Shown here piece by piece: positions 7,488 to 15,511 of a stretch of 24,813 nucleotides of DNA. A program made the translations under genes and the position numbers. Within the stretch, counting starts at the first letter, position 1. Each line of letters starts with the position of its first letter. The notes under the pieces were generated by a model. It ran no database searches. It had not been told where the DNA came from and saw only the letters and a list, made by a program, of their open reading frames with translations. This DNA is from Bacteroidota bacterium (GTDB lineage Bacteria > Bacteroidota > Bacteroidia > AKYH767-A > OLB10): NCBI GenBank assembly GCA_016713525.1, contig JADJOZ010000011.1:140001-164813 (forward strand), in the 5' to 3' direction.

Positions 7488-8216
7488 ATGAAAATTTGCA
7501 TCGCACAAACAAGGCCTATCAAAGGGAATGTTTCTGCTAATATAGAAGCACACAAAAGATTTATTGAGAATGCATTGACATTCAATGCAGGTGGAATATT
7601 TTTTCCGGAACTTTCTTTAACAGGTTACGAACCAGAACTTGCAAAAGAGTTGGCGACCAATCAAAATGATATTCGCCTTGACGTCTTTCAGGAAATCAGT
7701 GACAAAAAAAATATCATTATCGGGGTTGGATTGCCGACTGAGGATGAATCGCAAATCCGGATCAGTATGATAAATTTTGAACCTAACAAACCAAGACGGA
7801 CTTACTCGAAACAACTATTACATACAGACGAATTTCCATATTTTAAGAATGGATCTGTTCAATTGGTGATAGAAGCTAACGACAGATGTATTGCACCAGC
7901 AATTTGTTACGAAAGCTTACAGCCTAGCCACGTAGAGAACGCTTGCAAATTAGGTGCTGACGTTTATTTAGCAAGTGTAGCAAAATCTGCCAATGGTATT
8001 GAGAAAGCTTTTGTTCATTATCCGGGAATAGCAAAAAAATATGTTATTCCTGTACTTATGTCTAATTGTGTAGGGTTTTGCGATAATTTTTTAAGCGTTG
8101 GTAAAAGTGCTGTTTGGACCAAAGAAGGCAAATTGGCAGGACAACTTGACGACGAGTCGGAAGGAATTTTAATATTTGATACAGAGACGGAAGAAGTAAA
8201 TGAGTTAATATTTTAG
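7488..8216 (+). CDS. Carbon-nitrogen hydrolase (nitrilase superfamily amidohydrolase)
   Basis: A 242-residue protein of the nitrilase superfamily (PF00795). The catalytic triad is visible: E41 in F-F-P-E-L-S-L-T-G-Y-E, K108 in T-Y-S-K-Q-L-L-H, and C140 in A-P-A-I-C-Y-E-S-L. The sequence opens M-K-I-C-I-A-Q-T-R-P as in omega-amidase and NAD synthetase-type amidase branches. It is slightly shorter than the usual 260-300 residues but complete at both ends. It likely hydrolyses an amide or a ureido compound in the cytoplasm; the substrate is unknown. It begins directly after the stop of the OsmC gene, and the DinB-like gene follows 30 bases after its own stop. Confidence 0.9.
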   Translation: MKICIAQTRPIKGNVSANIEAHKRFIENALTFNAGGIFFPELSLTGYEPELAKELATNQNDIRLDVFQEISDKKNIIIGVGLPTEDESQIRISMINFEPNKPRRTYSKQLLHTDEFPYFKNGSVQLVIEANDRCIAPAICYESLQPSHVENACKLGADVYLASVAKSANGIEKAFVHYPGIAKKYVIPVLMSNCVGFCDNFLSVGKSAVWTKEGKLAGQLDDESEGILIFDTETEEVNELIF

Positions 8217-8246
8217 ATTGAAATCAAACAAACTAACTTAGATTAG

Positions 8247-8690
8247 ATGGTGATTGAACAAGCATTAGATAAATGGAATTTTTTAGTTGAAAATGTACCA
8301 AACGTGTTGATTCAAATCAACGAAGATGAAATGGCTAAAAAAGTCGCTTTCAATAAATGGAGTAAAAAAGAAATTCTGGGACATTTAATTGATAGTGCTA
8401 CCAATAATCACCAACGATTCGTACGTGGTCAGTTTGAGACAGTTCCAGAAATCAGTTACGATCAAAACAACTGGAATACATTCAGTTATTATCAGCAAAT
8501 AGATAGTCAGCAAATTATAACCTTTTGGACTATATATAACAGACAGCTCATTGAAATAATAAAGAGGATTCCGAGTGACAATTTGAAAAAAATGATTCGT
8601 GTTGGTGCCAAAACAGTGACCATTGAAAATTTGGTTATAGAATACATTGAACACTTGGAACACCATTTAAATCAATTAGTTAACTCTTAA
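8247..8690 (+). CDS. DinB/YfiT-like four-helix protein (possible thiol S-transferase)
   Basis: A 147-residue protein with the DinB-like (DinB_2, PF12867) pattern. The first metal histidine H46 lies in K-E-I-L-G-H-L-I-D-S-A, followed by N-N-H-Q-R-F. The C-terminal pair is in E-Y-I-E-H-L-E-H-H (H136 and H139/H140). Such proteins bind a divalent metal, and some members (BstA/YfiT type) transfer bacillithiol or mycothiol to electrophiles. Many Bacteroidota make bacillithiol, so that role is possible but inferred. It closes the AraC-OsmC-nitrilase run and has no further gene within 150 bases. The ATG at 8247 gives normal length. Confidence 0.82.
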   Translation: MVIEQALDKWNFLVENVPNVLIQINEDEMAKKVAFNKWSKKEILGHLIDSATNNHQRFVRGQFETVPEISYDQNNWNTFSYYQQIDSQQIITFWTIYNRQLIEIIKRIPSDNLKKMIRVGAKTVTIENLVIEYIEHLEHHLNQLVNS

Positions 8691-8848
8691 AAACGGATAA
8701 TTAGTGTTGCCATAGATAATTAACTAAAGTTTGTAAATACTTTTAGACACGGCAAAAAGCGGTAAGTAAAGTTAAATTCGCTATTTTCACCTATAAAAAC
8801 AATTTAAAGTAATACTTCACAGATAAATACCAAATCAAAACAAAAGAT

Positions 8849-10150
8849 ATGAAGAAATTAATTTTGTTTGCATTAATTTTAGGATTTGCTGCTAGTTCTT
8901 TTGCTCAGGATTTCAAACAGAAATTCGTAGCTACCGATATTGATAATTTTTGGTTGGCGTATGACAAAATATTATCAACAAAAGACAGTGCTCAACAGTA
9001 TGCATTTTTAAAGGAGCTTTATCTGGATAGAGGAACAGAAGGTTTAAAAGGATTGATTGAAGTACGCAATTATACGGAAAAGGATTTCATAAATTGGATG
9101 ACACAATACCCAAACTTTTGGAAATCATTACGACCGAATACCTTTAAAGTAGCAAGTCTTTATCCTAAAATAGAAGCAAATATTCAAAAGCTCAAGAATG
9201 CATACCCGGAATTGAAACCGGCAACAATCTATTTTTCTTTTGGTGCTTTTAAATCTGGAGGTACGATTCAAGGTAATTCTGTATTGATAGGGAGTGAATT
9301 ATCTTTAGCTGACAAAACAACGATTATTGATGAACTTCCGGCATGGAGACAATCGTTTTACAAAAATCAAAACCCATTCCATGAACTACCTCTTGTATGC
9401 ACACACGAATACATTCACACACAACAAAAGGAAATGGCTGAAAATTTGCTTTCTATGTGCTTATATGAAGGTGTTGCGGAATTTATTTCTTGTAAAGTAA
9501 CAGATACGAAATCTGATGCACCGGCAATTGAATTTGGAAAAGCGAATCAGGAAGTTGTGATTGATAAGTTTGTCTCTGACCTGTTTACAATGACTAATAC
9601 TTACAATTGGATGTGGGGAGAAAATAAAAACGAGTTGAAAGTACGAGATTTAGGTTATTATATTGGTTATGAAATTTGCGAACGCTATTATAATCTTTCA
9701 CAAGATAAAGCAAAGGCAATTAAAGAGTTGATTGAACTAGACTACACTAATGAGAAAGAAGTTGAGCGGATTGTTGACATAACGAAACTATTACCTAATA
9801 CTTTAGAAGTGTTATATACTGACTATGAAAAAAAGCGACCCAAAGTCGTATCTCTAACACCATTTGAAAGCGGAAGTCAAAGTGTTAAACCCGGTATAAT
9901 ACTAATTTCTATTACCTTTTCCGAAGAAATGGATACGAATTATCGAGGATTTGATTTTGGTCCCCTTGGGGAAAATCATGTTTATAAGTTCAGAAAACTT
10001 ATAGGATGGAGTAATGACAATAAAACGATTACAGTTGAAGTGGAGGTTGAACCAAATAAAAATTATCAATCATTAGTAACTAAAAGATTTGTTAACAAAA
10101 AAGGACTTGCGTTAAAACCTTTTTTGATTGAATTTAGAACAACGGATTAA
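8849..10150 (+). CDS. Secreted zinc metalloprotease-like protein (HExxH)
   Basis: The 433-residue product has a clear Sec signal (M-K-K-L-I-L-F-A-L-I…, cleaved after F-A before Q-D-F). The zinc motif H186-E-Y-I-H190 lies in L-V-C-T-H-E-Y-I-H-T-Q-Q, and a downstream E in L-Y-E-G-V-A-E211-F supplies a likely third ligand, as in gluzincins. The arrangement resembles the DUF2268-type predicted Zn-dependent proteases. After about residue 315 comes an Ig-like module beginning V-V-S-L-T-P-F-E-S-G with I-S-I-T-F-S-E-E-M-D-T, similar to Big_5/SwmB-type bacterial Ig domains. No T9SS tail is present, so it probably stays periplasmic. Substrate unknown. Confidence 0.8.
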   Translation: MKKLILFALILGFAASSFAQDFKQKFVATDIDNFWLAYDKILSTKDSAQQYAFLKELYLDRGTEGLKGLIEVRNYTEKDFINWMTQYPNFWKSLRPNTFKVASLYPKIEANIQKLKNAYPELKPATIYFSFGAFKSGGTIQGNSVLIGSELSLADKTTIIDELPAWRQSFYKNQNPFHELPLVCTHEYIHTQQKEMAENLLSMCLYEGVAEFISCKVTDTKSDAPAIEFGKANQEVVIDKFVSDLFTMTNTYNWMWGENKNELKVRDLGYYIGYEICERYYNLSQDKAKAIKELIELDYTNEKEVERIVDITKLLPNTLEVLYTDYEKKRPKVVSLTPFESGSQSVKPGIILISITFSEEMDTNYRGFDFGPLGENHVYKFRKLIGWSNDNKTITVEVEVEPNKNYQSLVTKRFVNKKGLALKPFLIEFRTTD

Positions 10151-10289
10151 AATCTGTAAAGTCAAGTTTTTTATGGTTAGTACTATTTCAGGTTATTAAT
10201 GGTGATGAAGGAAGAAATGGAGATGTTATGTGCTTTTGTGAACTAAAACCCTTACTTGAAGTATTAATTACGATCCTGAAGCAATCATT

Positions 10290-10838
10290 ATGGAACTAAA
10301 TGATTATTATAAAATTTTAGGATTGAAGTATAAGTTTACGGCATTTGAGCTGTTGAATAAGTATTTTGAGAGAACTAAACTAGCTTTAAATAGCGAAAAC
10401 AAAGAAGAATTTATCAATGTACGAATGGGCTTTGAAGTATTGCGTGATTTTAATGCAACTGACGACTATAACAGAATTTATAGAAAATATATTTTAAATG
10501 AAACACTAAATTTCCCGGAAGTACGTGAGCAGCAAATGATAGCTACATTTCGTGTAAGAGAACAGATGGGTGTTAAAATAGCTGAGCAGGTAATCCTAAA
10601 AAAAGAAACATATATAATGCATCGATTAGAATTCATTTTGCAATTTGTAATTCATGATTTGCTTAGCGTTATAGGTGGAGCAAGCGGAATAGTCTTCGTC
10701 TTACTTGGATTAATTTTTATGGTTTTAGTTGATAGCGAGTATGGCTTCCTGATGAAATTCATTATCGGTGGCTTATTTGTGTTAATGGGCATTTATTTTT
10801 TTAGGCGAAATACTGTAAATCAAATTATGATTGGATGA
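10290..10838 (+). CDS. J-domain-like membrane protein lacking HPD
   Basis: A 182-residue protein. Residues 4-68 follow a J-domain outline: D-Y-Y-K-I-L-G-L at the start, helix II with F-E-L-L-N-K-Y-F-E-R, then an I-N-V-R-M-G-F-E-V-L-R-D helix and a terminal Y-N-R-I-Y. The HPD tripeptide that stimulates DnaK is missing; the loop is too short. Two hydrophobic segments follow at about 120-145 (L-L-S-V-I-G-G-A-S-G-I-V-F-V-L-L-G) and 150-172, then a basic tail R-R-N-T. It is likely a membrane protein with a soluble N-terminal domain, perhaps a degenerate J protein with a purely structural role. It is separated from its neighbours by 139 and 46 bases. Confidence 0.65.
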   Translation: MELNDYYKILGLKYKFTAFELLNKYFERTKLALNSENKEEFINVRMGFEVLRDFNATDDYNRIYRKYILNETLNFPEVREQQMIATFRVREQMGVKIAEQVILKKETYIMHRLEFILQFVIHDLLSVIGGASGIVFVLLGLIFMVLVDSEYGFLMKFIIGGLFVLMGIYFFRRNTVNQIMIG

Positions 10839-10884
10839 GTTAACTGTATTGGACGCACCTGTAAATAGTGATTAATTATTAAAA

Positions 10885-11424
10885 ATGAACAACGTAAAAT
10901 TTAAAACTGAAAGACTGAATTTGAGACCAATTTCAGAGCAGGATATTGAAAATATTCACAAATTACATAGCTTAGCTGAAACCGATAAGTTTAATACTTT
11001 AGGAATACCAAAAAATATTACTGAAACAAGAATTATTGTCGAGAAATGGATTTCAGAAAATAATTTAGAGAATAATAAAAGTTACACATTTGCGATTGAA
11101 CTAAATGAAGATAACGAATTCATTGGATTAATTGGAATTAATTTAGGGAAAGAGAAGTATAAAAATGCTGAAGTTTGGTTCAAATTTGATTATACTTTTT
11201 GGAATAAAGGTTTCGCTACGGAAAGTTTGAAAAGGATAATTTCTTTTGGATTTGAAACCTTAAAACTTCATAGAATAGAAGCCGGTTGTGCAATTGAAAA
11301 TATCGGTTCTATAAAAGTTTTAGAGAAAGTTGGAATGTTGAGAGAAGCTCATACAAGAAAATTATTACCTCTAAAATCAGGTTGGTCTGATAACTATGGT
11401 TACGCAATTCTATCAACAGATTAA
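10885..11424 (+). CDS. GNAT-family N-acetyltransferase (RimJ/RimL-like)
   Basis: A 179-residue protein with the standard Acetyltransf_3 layout. It opens with 'FKTERLNLRPISEQDIENIH' and continues with F-I-G-L-I-G-I-N-L and A-E-V-W-F-K-F-D. The acetyl-CoA pyrophosphate loop W-N-K-G-F-A-T-E-S-L follows at about 111-120, and then the typical C-terminal run H-R-I-E-A-G-C-A-I-E-N-I-G-S-I-K-V-L-E-K-V-G-M. It transfers acetyl groups to an amine on a ribosomal protein N-terminus or a small molecule; the substrate is not predictable. It is a single gene with a good ATG start, and it is followed by about 200 bases without a recognisable gene. Confidence 0.9.
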   Translation: MNNVKFKTERLNLRPISEQDIENIHKLHSLAETDKFNTLGIPKNITETRIIVEKWISENNLENNKSYTFAIELNEDNEFIGLIGINLGKEKYKNAEVWFKFDYTFWNKGFATESLKRIISFGFETLKLHRIEAGCAIENIGSIKVLEKVGMLREAHTRKLLPLKSGWSDNYGYAILSTD

Positions 11425-11626
11425 TTGAATAAATACTCATGAATAGAAAGATGATTCGAAATTTAGCTTCAAAAGGACCGACCGCACAAAAACAGTTTGC
11501 AGGTATATGGGATTTTGGGTTTAATTTAAATTTGAAATTGTATTTGTAAAGGCAGTGTTTGATCTTAAGTCTGGAATTCCTTTTTCCGCCATATCTGTCT
11601 ACCACAATAAAATGAATCTCGTAAGA

Positions 11627-12554
11627 ATGAAAACCCTGATAGTTATAGTCTCCATTTTAATTTCAAACTTAGCGTTCGGGCAACCGAATCCACAAGAGAA
11701 ATACCCTGAAAGAATTAAAGCTATCACAGAACAATTAAAAACAGACTCACTAAATTACGAGCTAATTTGGGAGCGGTTAGAGATGAAAGTGAATTTAGCG
11801 ATTCGTTCTGTAAATAGCGATGATATATTTTCAATGAAGATTGATTCACTGAGCAAAGCAAAAAGAAGTGTTTATTTTGATGAATTTAATACGGACTTTA
11901 ATAAGATTTACAATTCCGTCATTAAAGTTAAAAAGTACAACATTGTTGAGGAAGGCGATTTTTATCTGAACCGAATGTGGTTCTATGAAAATATGTTTGA
12001 GATTGATAAGGCCATTGATGACGCTAAATATCTTCGGGATTCTGCTTCATATTCAAGATATTCGGAAAGAGGGGACTATTACAATAACTTTGCGCTGTAT
12101 TCATTATTCAATCTAAATGTAATTAATAAGCAGTATGAAGAAGCTTTGAAAGCTATAAATACGATGCTAGATAAAAAAGAAAGTGAAAATCCAGAAGTAT
12201 TTTTTACTGGCCACGGTAGTTTTTTAAATTATACAGATAAAATATCGCTGTTTGAGCATTTCAAAAAAAATGAAGAAATTATTCCCTTTATCAAGGACAA
12301 TTGCATTAAACATTTTGCCTTTTATTTTGAAAATATAGAATCAAAAGATTACTATGTAAATGCTGCCAAAGATCAAAGTTTATCTTTTTTTGAAACTATT
12401 AGTTGACTATATGAAAAAGTATCAAGATAAAGAATTAGCTAAGTATGAAGGAATCTATAAGCGGTTAAGTTATAATATGAATGAAAATTATGAAACTATA
12501 AATCCAAACATTGATGACACGGAACTCAGATCAATTGTGTCTGAAATTAAATGA
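11627..12554 (+). pseudogene. Secreted protein of unknown function, frameshifted at a T7 run
   Basis: The reading frame opens at the ATG at 11627 (Sec signal M-K-T-L-I-V-I-V-S-I-L, ending A-F-G-Q). It runs to a TGA at 12404-12406, but another frame continues with convincing coding sequence to a stop at 12554. Removing one T from the seven-T run at 12385-12391 joins the two as …S-L-S-F-L-K-L-L-V-D-Y-M-K-K-Y-Q-D-K-E and gives about 308 residues. The protein is helical, rich in Lys, Glu and Asp, with a TPR-like stretch near N-K-Q-Y-E-E-A-L-K-A-I-N-T-M-L; no family was recognised. The break could be a real mutation, slippage-based switching or a read error. Upstream starts at 11555 (GTG) and 11612 are possible but give a poorer signal peptide. 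Confidence 0.65.
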
Positions 12555-12689
12555 AATAGTAAGTCAATTATGATTAAAAGAAATAGTGTTCCAAAAGTAG
12601 ATATCAATTGCTTTAATGGAGCTGTTCGAAAATAGCAAGAATATACTTTAGTAGTGGAAATCCTCGATTGAGCCAATTCCTTAAACTTT

Positions 12690-13394
12690 ATGAAGCGCAT
12701 TATAACCATATTTCTATTCTTAAAAATTGGACTTGCTTCTGGTCAACCGGTCAACTTGTATACCTTTCCCGAAATAGTAAATCAAGGGCCGACGATAACC
12801 AGCTTTGTGCCCGATGGTTGGACAATTGCAGACTCCGCAACGGGTGATTTGAATGGGGATAATGATATGGATATGGCATTCGTTCTTAAAAGCAATGACA
12901 GCTTGATTACTTTTACTCGTTTGGAAAAGCAAGGAGAAGTATTTGTCGAAGTTAACAGGACAGAAAAGTATCCGCGAAGTATTTTACTTATTGTCTTTAG
13001 AACACCACATACTAATAACTTCAGTTTAATAGAACAAAGCAATTCAATAATAATTGGACAGAAAACAAAAATTGAAATAGACAGCAGTTTCTTAAAAATT
13101 GAGTACAGTTCAAATGATTCAGTTTTGAATTATTCAAGCAATTCAATCTATTATTTCCATTTTCAAAATGAACAATTCTTGTTAACTAAAGTTGACAGGT
13201 TTACGCTGAATGGAATATGGACAGAAGAATTGTTTATGGACTTTACCAAACAGAAGATGAGATTATCAAAGGCAAAGATTAATGGCGGGAAGGCTGATAC
13301 CGTATGGAAGGACCTTGATAATATTCAACCCAAAACAATGAAAATATTTGAAAGGCCTTTCATTTGGTACATAATTGATGGAATTATGATATAA
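12690..13394 (+). CDS. Secreted protein with one FG-GAP/VCBS-like motif
   Basis: A 234-residue protein with a signal peptide (M-K-R-I-I-T-I-F-L-F-L…, ending A-S-G-Q). Near residues 40-65 it has G-W-T-I-A-D-S-A-T-G-D-L-N-G-D-N-D-M-D-M-A-F-V-L, a calcium-loop pattern (D-L-N-G-D-N-D-x-D) like the FG-GAP/VCBS blades of integrin-type propellers. The rest is too short for a full propeller and holds aromatic, strand-rich sequence (Y-Y-F-H-F-Q-N-E-Q-F-L-L-T). Similar short secreted proteins with a single such loop are common in Bacteroidota, and their role is not known to me. It is probably periplasmic. The gene stands alone between a broken gene and the NUDIX gene. Confidence 0.72.
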   Translation: MKRIITIFLFLKIGLASGQPVNLYTFPEIVNQGPTITSFVPDGWTIADSATGDLNGDNDMDMAFVLKSNDSLITFTRLEKQGEVFVEVNRTEKYPRSILLIVFRTPHTNNFSLIEQSNSIIIGQKTKIEIDSSFLKIEYSSNDSVLNYSSNSIYYFHFQNEQFLLTKVDRFTLNGIWTEELFMDFTKQKMRLSKAKINGGKADTVWKDLDNIQPKTMKIFERPFIWYIIDGIMI

Positions 13395-13501
13395 CGAAGC
13401 AAGGGCCATAAAGTATTGAAAATAAGCAATATGTTATCTAGTTGTTAGTAAGCACAAGCGCAATGTTATTTAAGGAGGGATAATTTTCAGCCAACAACTG
13501 A

Positions 13502-13533
13502 TTGAATAATACCCGCTGAAAATTATAAATTTG
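13502..13533 (+). promoter_or_regulatory. Candidate Bacteroidota promoter for the NUDIX gene
   Basis: TTG at 13502-13504 and TAAATTTG at 13526-13533 match the -33 TTG and -7 TAnnTTTG elements of the Bacteroidota primary sigma factor, with a 21-base spacer. Transcription would start near 13540, about 65 bases before the ATG at 13604. Confidence 0.4.
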
Positions 13534-13603
13534 ACCGAGATAAGACTTTCTTAGACTAATTGTTTAGCTAGAACGGATGTAAAATATAGGAAGTCAACAT
13601 ATT

Positions 13604-13999
13604 ATGAGCAATCACTACGAAGTTGTCGCTGCGATAATTATAAACAATAGTAAAATCCTTTGTGTTCAACGAGGGCCTAGTAAGTATGATTACATATCGA
13701 AAAAGTATGAGTTCCCCGGTGGTAAGATGGAAGCTGGTGAAACCAAAGAAGAGACCATTAAGCGGGAAATATTGGAAGAATTGAAAATGGTTATTGAGGT
13801 ACAAGAGGAGTTTTTTACAGTTACACATCATTATCCTGATTTTAGTATAACCATGCACTGCTTTCATTGTAGTTGTGAGAATCCTAATGTTACATTAACG
13901 GAACATATCGATTTTAAGTGGTTGTTAAAAAATGAATTATCGCATTTAGATTGGGCTGCTGCAGATGTGCCTATAGTTGAGAAGTTAATTAATAGCTAG
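13604..13999 (+). CDS. NUDIX hydrolase (MutT-like)
   Basis: A 131-residue protein that opens N-H-Y-E-V-V-A-A-I-I-I and keeps most of the NUDIX box at residues 40-62: G-K-M-E-A-G-E…R-E-I-L-E-E-L-K-M. The catalytic E-E and R-E are present, while the usual Gly near the end of the box is Lys61. The layout with K-I-L-C-V-Q-R-G and Y-E-F-P-G-G-K resembles the MutT / CTP pyrophosphohydrolase (NudG) type, which removes oxidised or unusual nucleoside triphosphates. The C-terminal part (H-C-F-H-C-S-C-E, then E-H-I-D-F-K-W-L) is also MutT-like. Length is normal for the family. Confidence 0.88.
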   Translation: MSNHYEVVAAIIINNSKILCVQRGPSKYDYISKKYEFPGGKMEAGETKEETIKREILEELKMVIEVQEEFFTVTHHYPDFSITMHCFHCSCENPNVTLTEHIDFKWLLKNELSHLDWAAADVPIVEKLINS

Positions 14000-14112
14000 T
14001 GTGGTTTCATTCAATATAAGTTCATCAACAAGTCAAAATTCAGGACAGTCGTGACTACCACTGAACGCGATTAATATTTATCATAAATTAGTAAACCTAC
14101 AAAAGGCAGTAA

Positions 14113-14769
14113 TTGAATTTGGAAAAAGCACTTTACATTTTTAGTGGGCTTGGTGCAGACGAAAGAGTCTTTCAGCGACTTGACTTTTCCGGTTTCAAAG
14201 TAACATTCGTTAAATGGATTACTCCAAGCAAAAGTGAAACTATTGAACATTATGCAGCAAGAATTCTTGACCAAATTACCACAGCAAAGCCAATTTTAAT
14301 CGGACTTTCTTTTGGTGGAATAATTGCTGTTGAGGTGGCTAAATTGGTTGAAACAGAAAAAGTAATTCTAATTGCTTCTGCTAAAACCCGAAGAGAAATT
14401 CCATATTACTACCGGATTGCCGGCAAAATGGGATTTCATAAAATTTTACCTACAAAACTATTGAAAAGATCCAATTGTTTTTCCAATTGGTTTTTCGGGA
14501 CTACTACTGCATTTGAAGAGAAATTATTAAAACAAATTCTTATAGACACTGATCCAATATTTTTAAGTTGGGCTATTGACAAAATTGTACGATGGACAAA
14601 CCAAACTTATCCTCAAAATACATTTCATATACATGGAACAGGAGATAGAATATTACCCTGTAAATTTGTAAATAGTAATATTACGATTGAAGGTGGCGGA
14701 CATTTAATGACACTAAATAAGGCTGAGGAATTAGACCAGATTCTACGCCACCAATTAGGAATGATATAA
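14113..14769 (+). CDS. Alpha/beta hydrolase
   Basis: This 218-residue protein begins at TTG 14113; no ATG in frame keeps the first strand K-A-L-Y-I-F-S-G-L-G-A-D-E-R-V-F. The nucleophile elbow is G-L-S66-F-G-G. The acid is probably D178 in H-G-T-G-D-R-I-L-P, and the base is H197 in G-G-G-H-L-M. All three catalytic positions are thus present. The oxyanion region G-L-G-A-D resembles short alpha/beta hydrolases common in Bacteroidota. It is a cytoplasmic esterase or thioesterase-type enzyme of unknown substrate. A 9-base inverted repeat begins at its stop codon. Confidence 0.82.
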   Translation: MNLEKALYIFSGLGADERVFQRLDFSGFKVTFVKWITPSKSETIEHYAARILDQITTAKPILIGLSFGGIIAVEVAKLVETEKVILIASAKTRREIPYYYRIAGKMGFHKILPTKLLKRSNCFSNWFFGTTTAFEEKLLKQILIDTDPIFLSWAIDKIVRWTNQTYPQNTFHIHGTGDRILPCKFVNSNITIEGGGHLMTLNKAEELDQILRHQLGMI

Positions 14770-15114
14770 GTGTTTCTGATGAGAGAAGCTGAGGGAGGGA
14801 AACTACTTGATGAAGTACATGCTTTTTGTCAAATATGTACGAAACACTTAAGAGCTAAAAACTGAGAATAAAGTCCTCTTCATGAAACTCACTATTATCC
14901 TATATTGAAGTATAAGTAATGTCTCTTTCTTGCCCAGTTTAGTGCATAAAATGCTGAATTACAAGCAGATGCGTACCCAGCTATTTTATCACATAATTGA
15001 TTGGATATGGCTGGTAATCAGTAATTTTACATAAATTATTGGATGTGAAAGGACTTGTATAAGGAATGAATAGATCATATTTTAGACTGGTTTACGAAAA
15101 GAGTATCAGGGCAA
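14770..15114. other. Intergenic region without a recognisable gene
   Basis: The 345-base gap before the DoxX-like gene shows no supportable ORF on either strand. AAGTGTTTC (14768-14776) is repeated inverted as GAAACACTT (14841-14849), with a 64-base loop. This is too open for a classic terminator and is unexplained. Confidence 0.5.
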
Positions 15115-15511
15115 ATGAAGGATAAGCATTTACATAACTTTTTATCAATTCTGATTGCAGCCGTTTGGTTGGTAAACGGTCTTGTATGTAAAGTGTTAAA
15201 TCTTGTTCCAAGGCATGAACAAATCGTTGGAAGAATTTTTGGGCAGCGATTATTCAAGACCATTGACACTACTTATTGGAAGTTCTGAAGTTGTTATGGC
15301 AATTTGGATTATGACAAAGGTTAAAACTAAACTTAATGCTATTATTCAAATCGCAATCGTAGCAGCAATGAATGTTTTGGAATTTATTTTAGTACCGGAC
15401 CTTTTACTTTGGGGTAGACTTAATTCTATCTATGCAATGTTGTTTATCGGAATTATTTATTACAATGAATTTATTTTGAACCAGAGATTAAAGCGGCAGA
15501 CCTCAAAATGA
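15115..15511 (+). pseudogene. DoxX-like family membrane protein, frameshifted at a T5 run
   Basis: Two frames together encode a DoxX-like protein (PF13781 type). From the ATG at 15115 the first frame gives A-A-V-W-L-V-N-G-L-V-C-K-V-L-N-L-V-P-R-H-E-Q-I-V-G-R-I. The second gives L-G-S-D-Y-S-R-P-L-T-L-L-I-G, then M-N-V-L-E-F-I-L-V-P-D-L-L-L-W-G-R-L-N. Taking one T from the run at 15236-15240 fuses them as G-R-I-L-G-S-D-Y-S without loss, for about 131 residues and four membrane helices. As written the first frame stops at 15288. Its end overlaps the DUF2071 gene by ATGA, showing a former or actual operon. Such proteins commonly neighbour DUF2071 genes. Whether the break is real must be decided from reads. 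Confidence 0.72.

Noticed and set aside
10226..10310. Short ORF M-C-F-C-E-L-K-P-L-L-E before the J-like gene
   Set aside because: It overlaps the start of the J-like gene, is only 23 codons long and has no support beyond openness.
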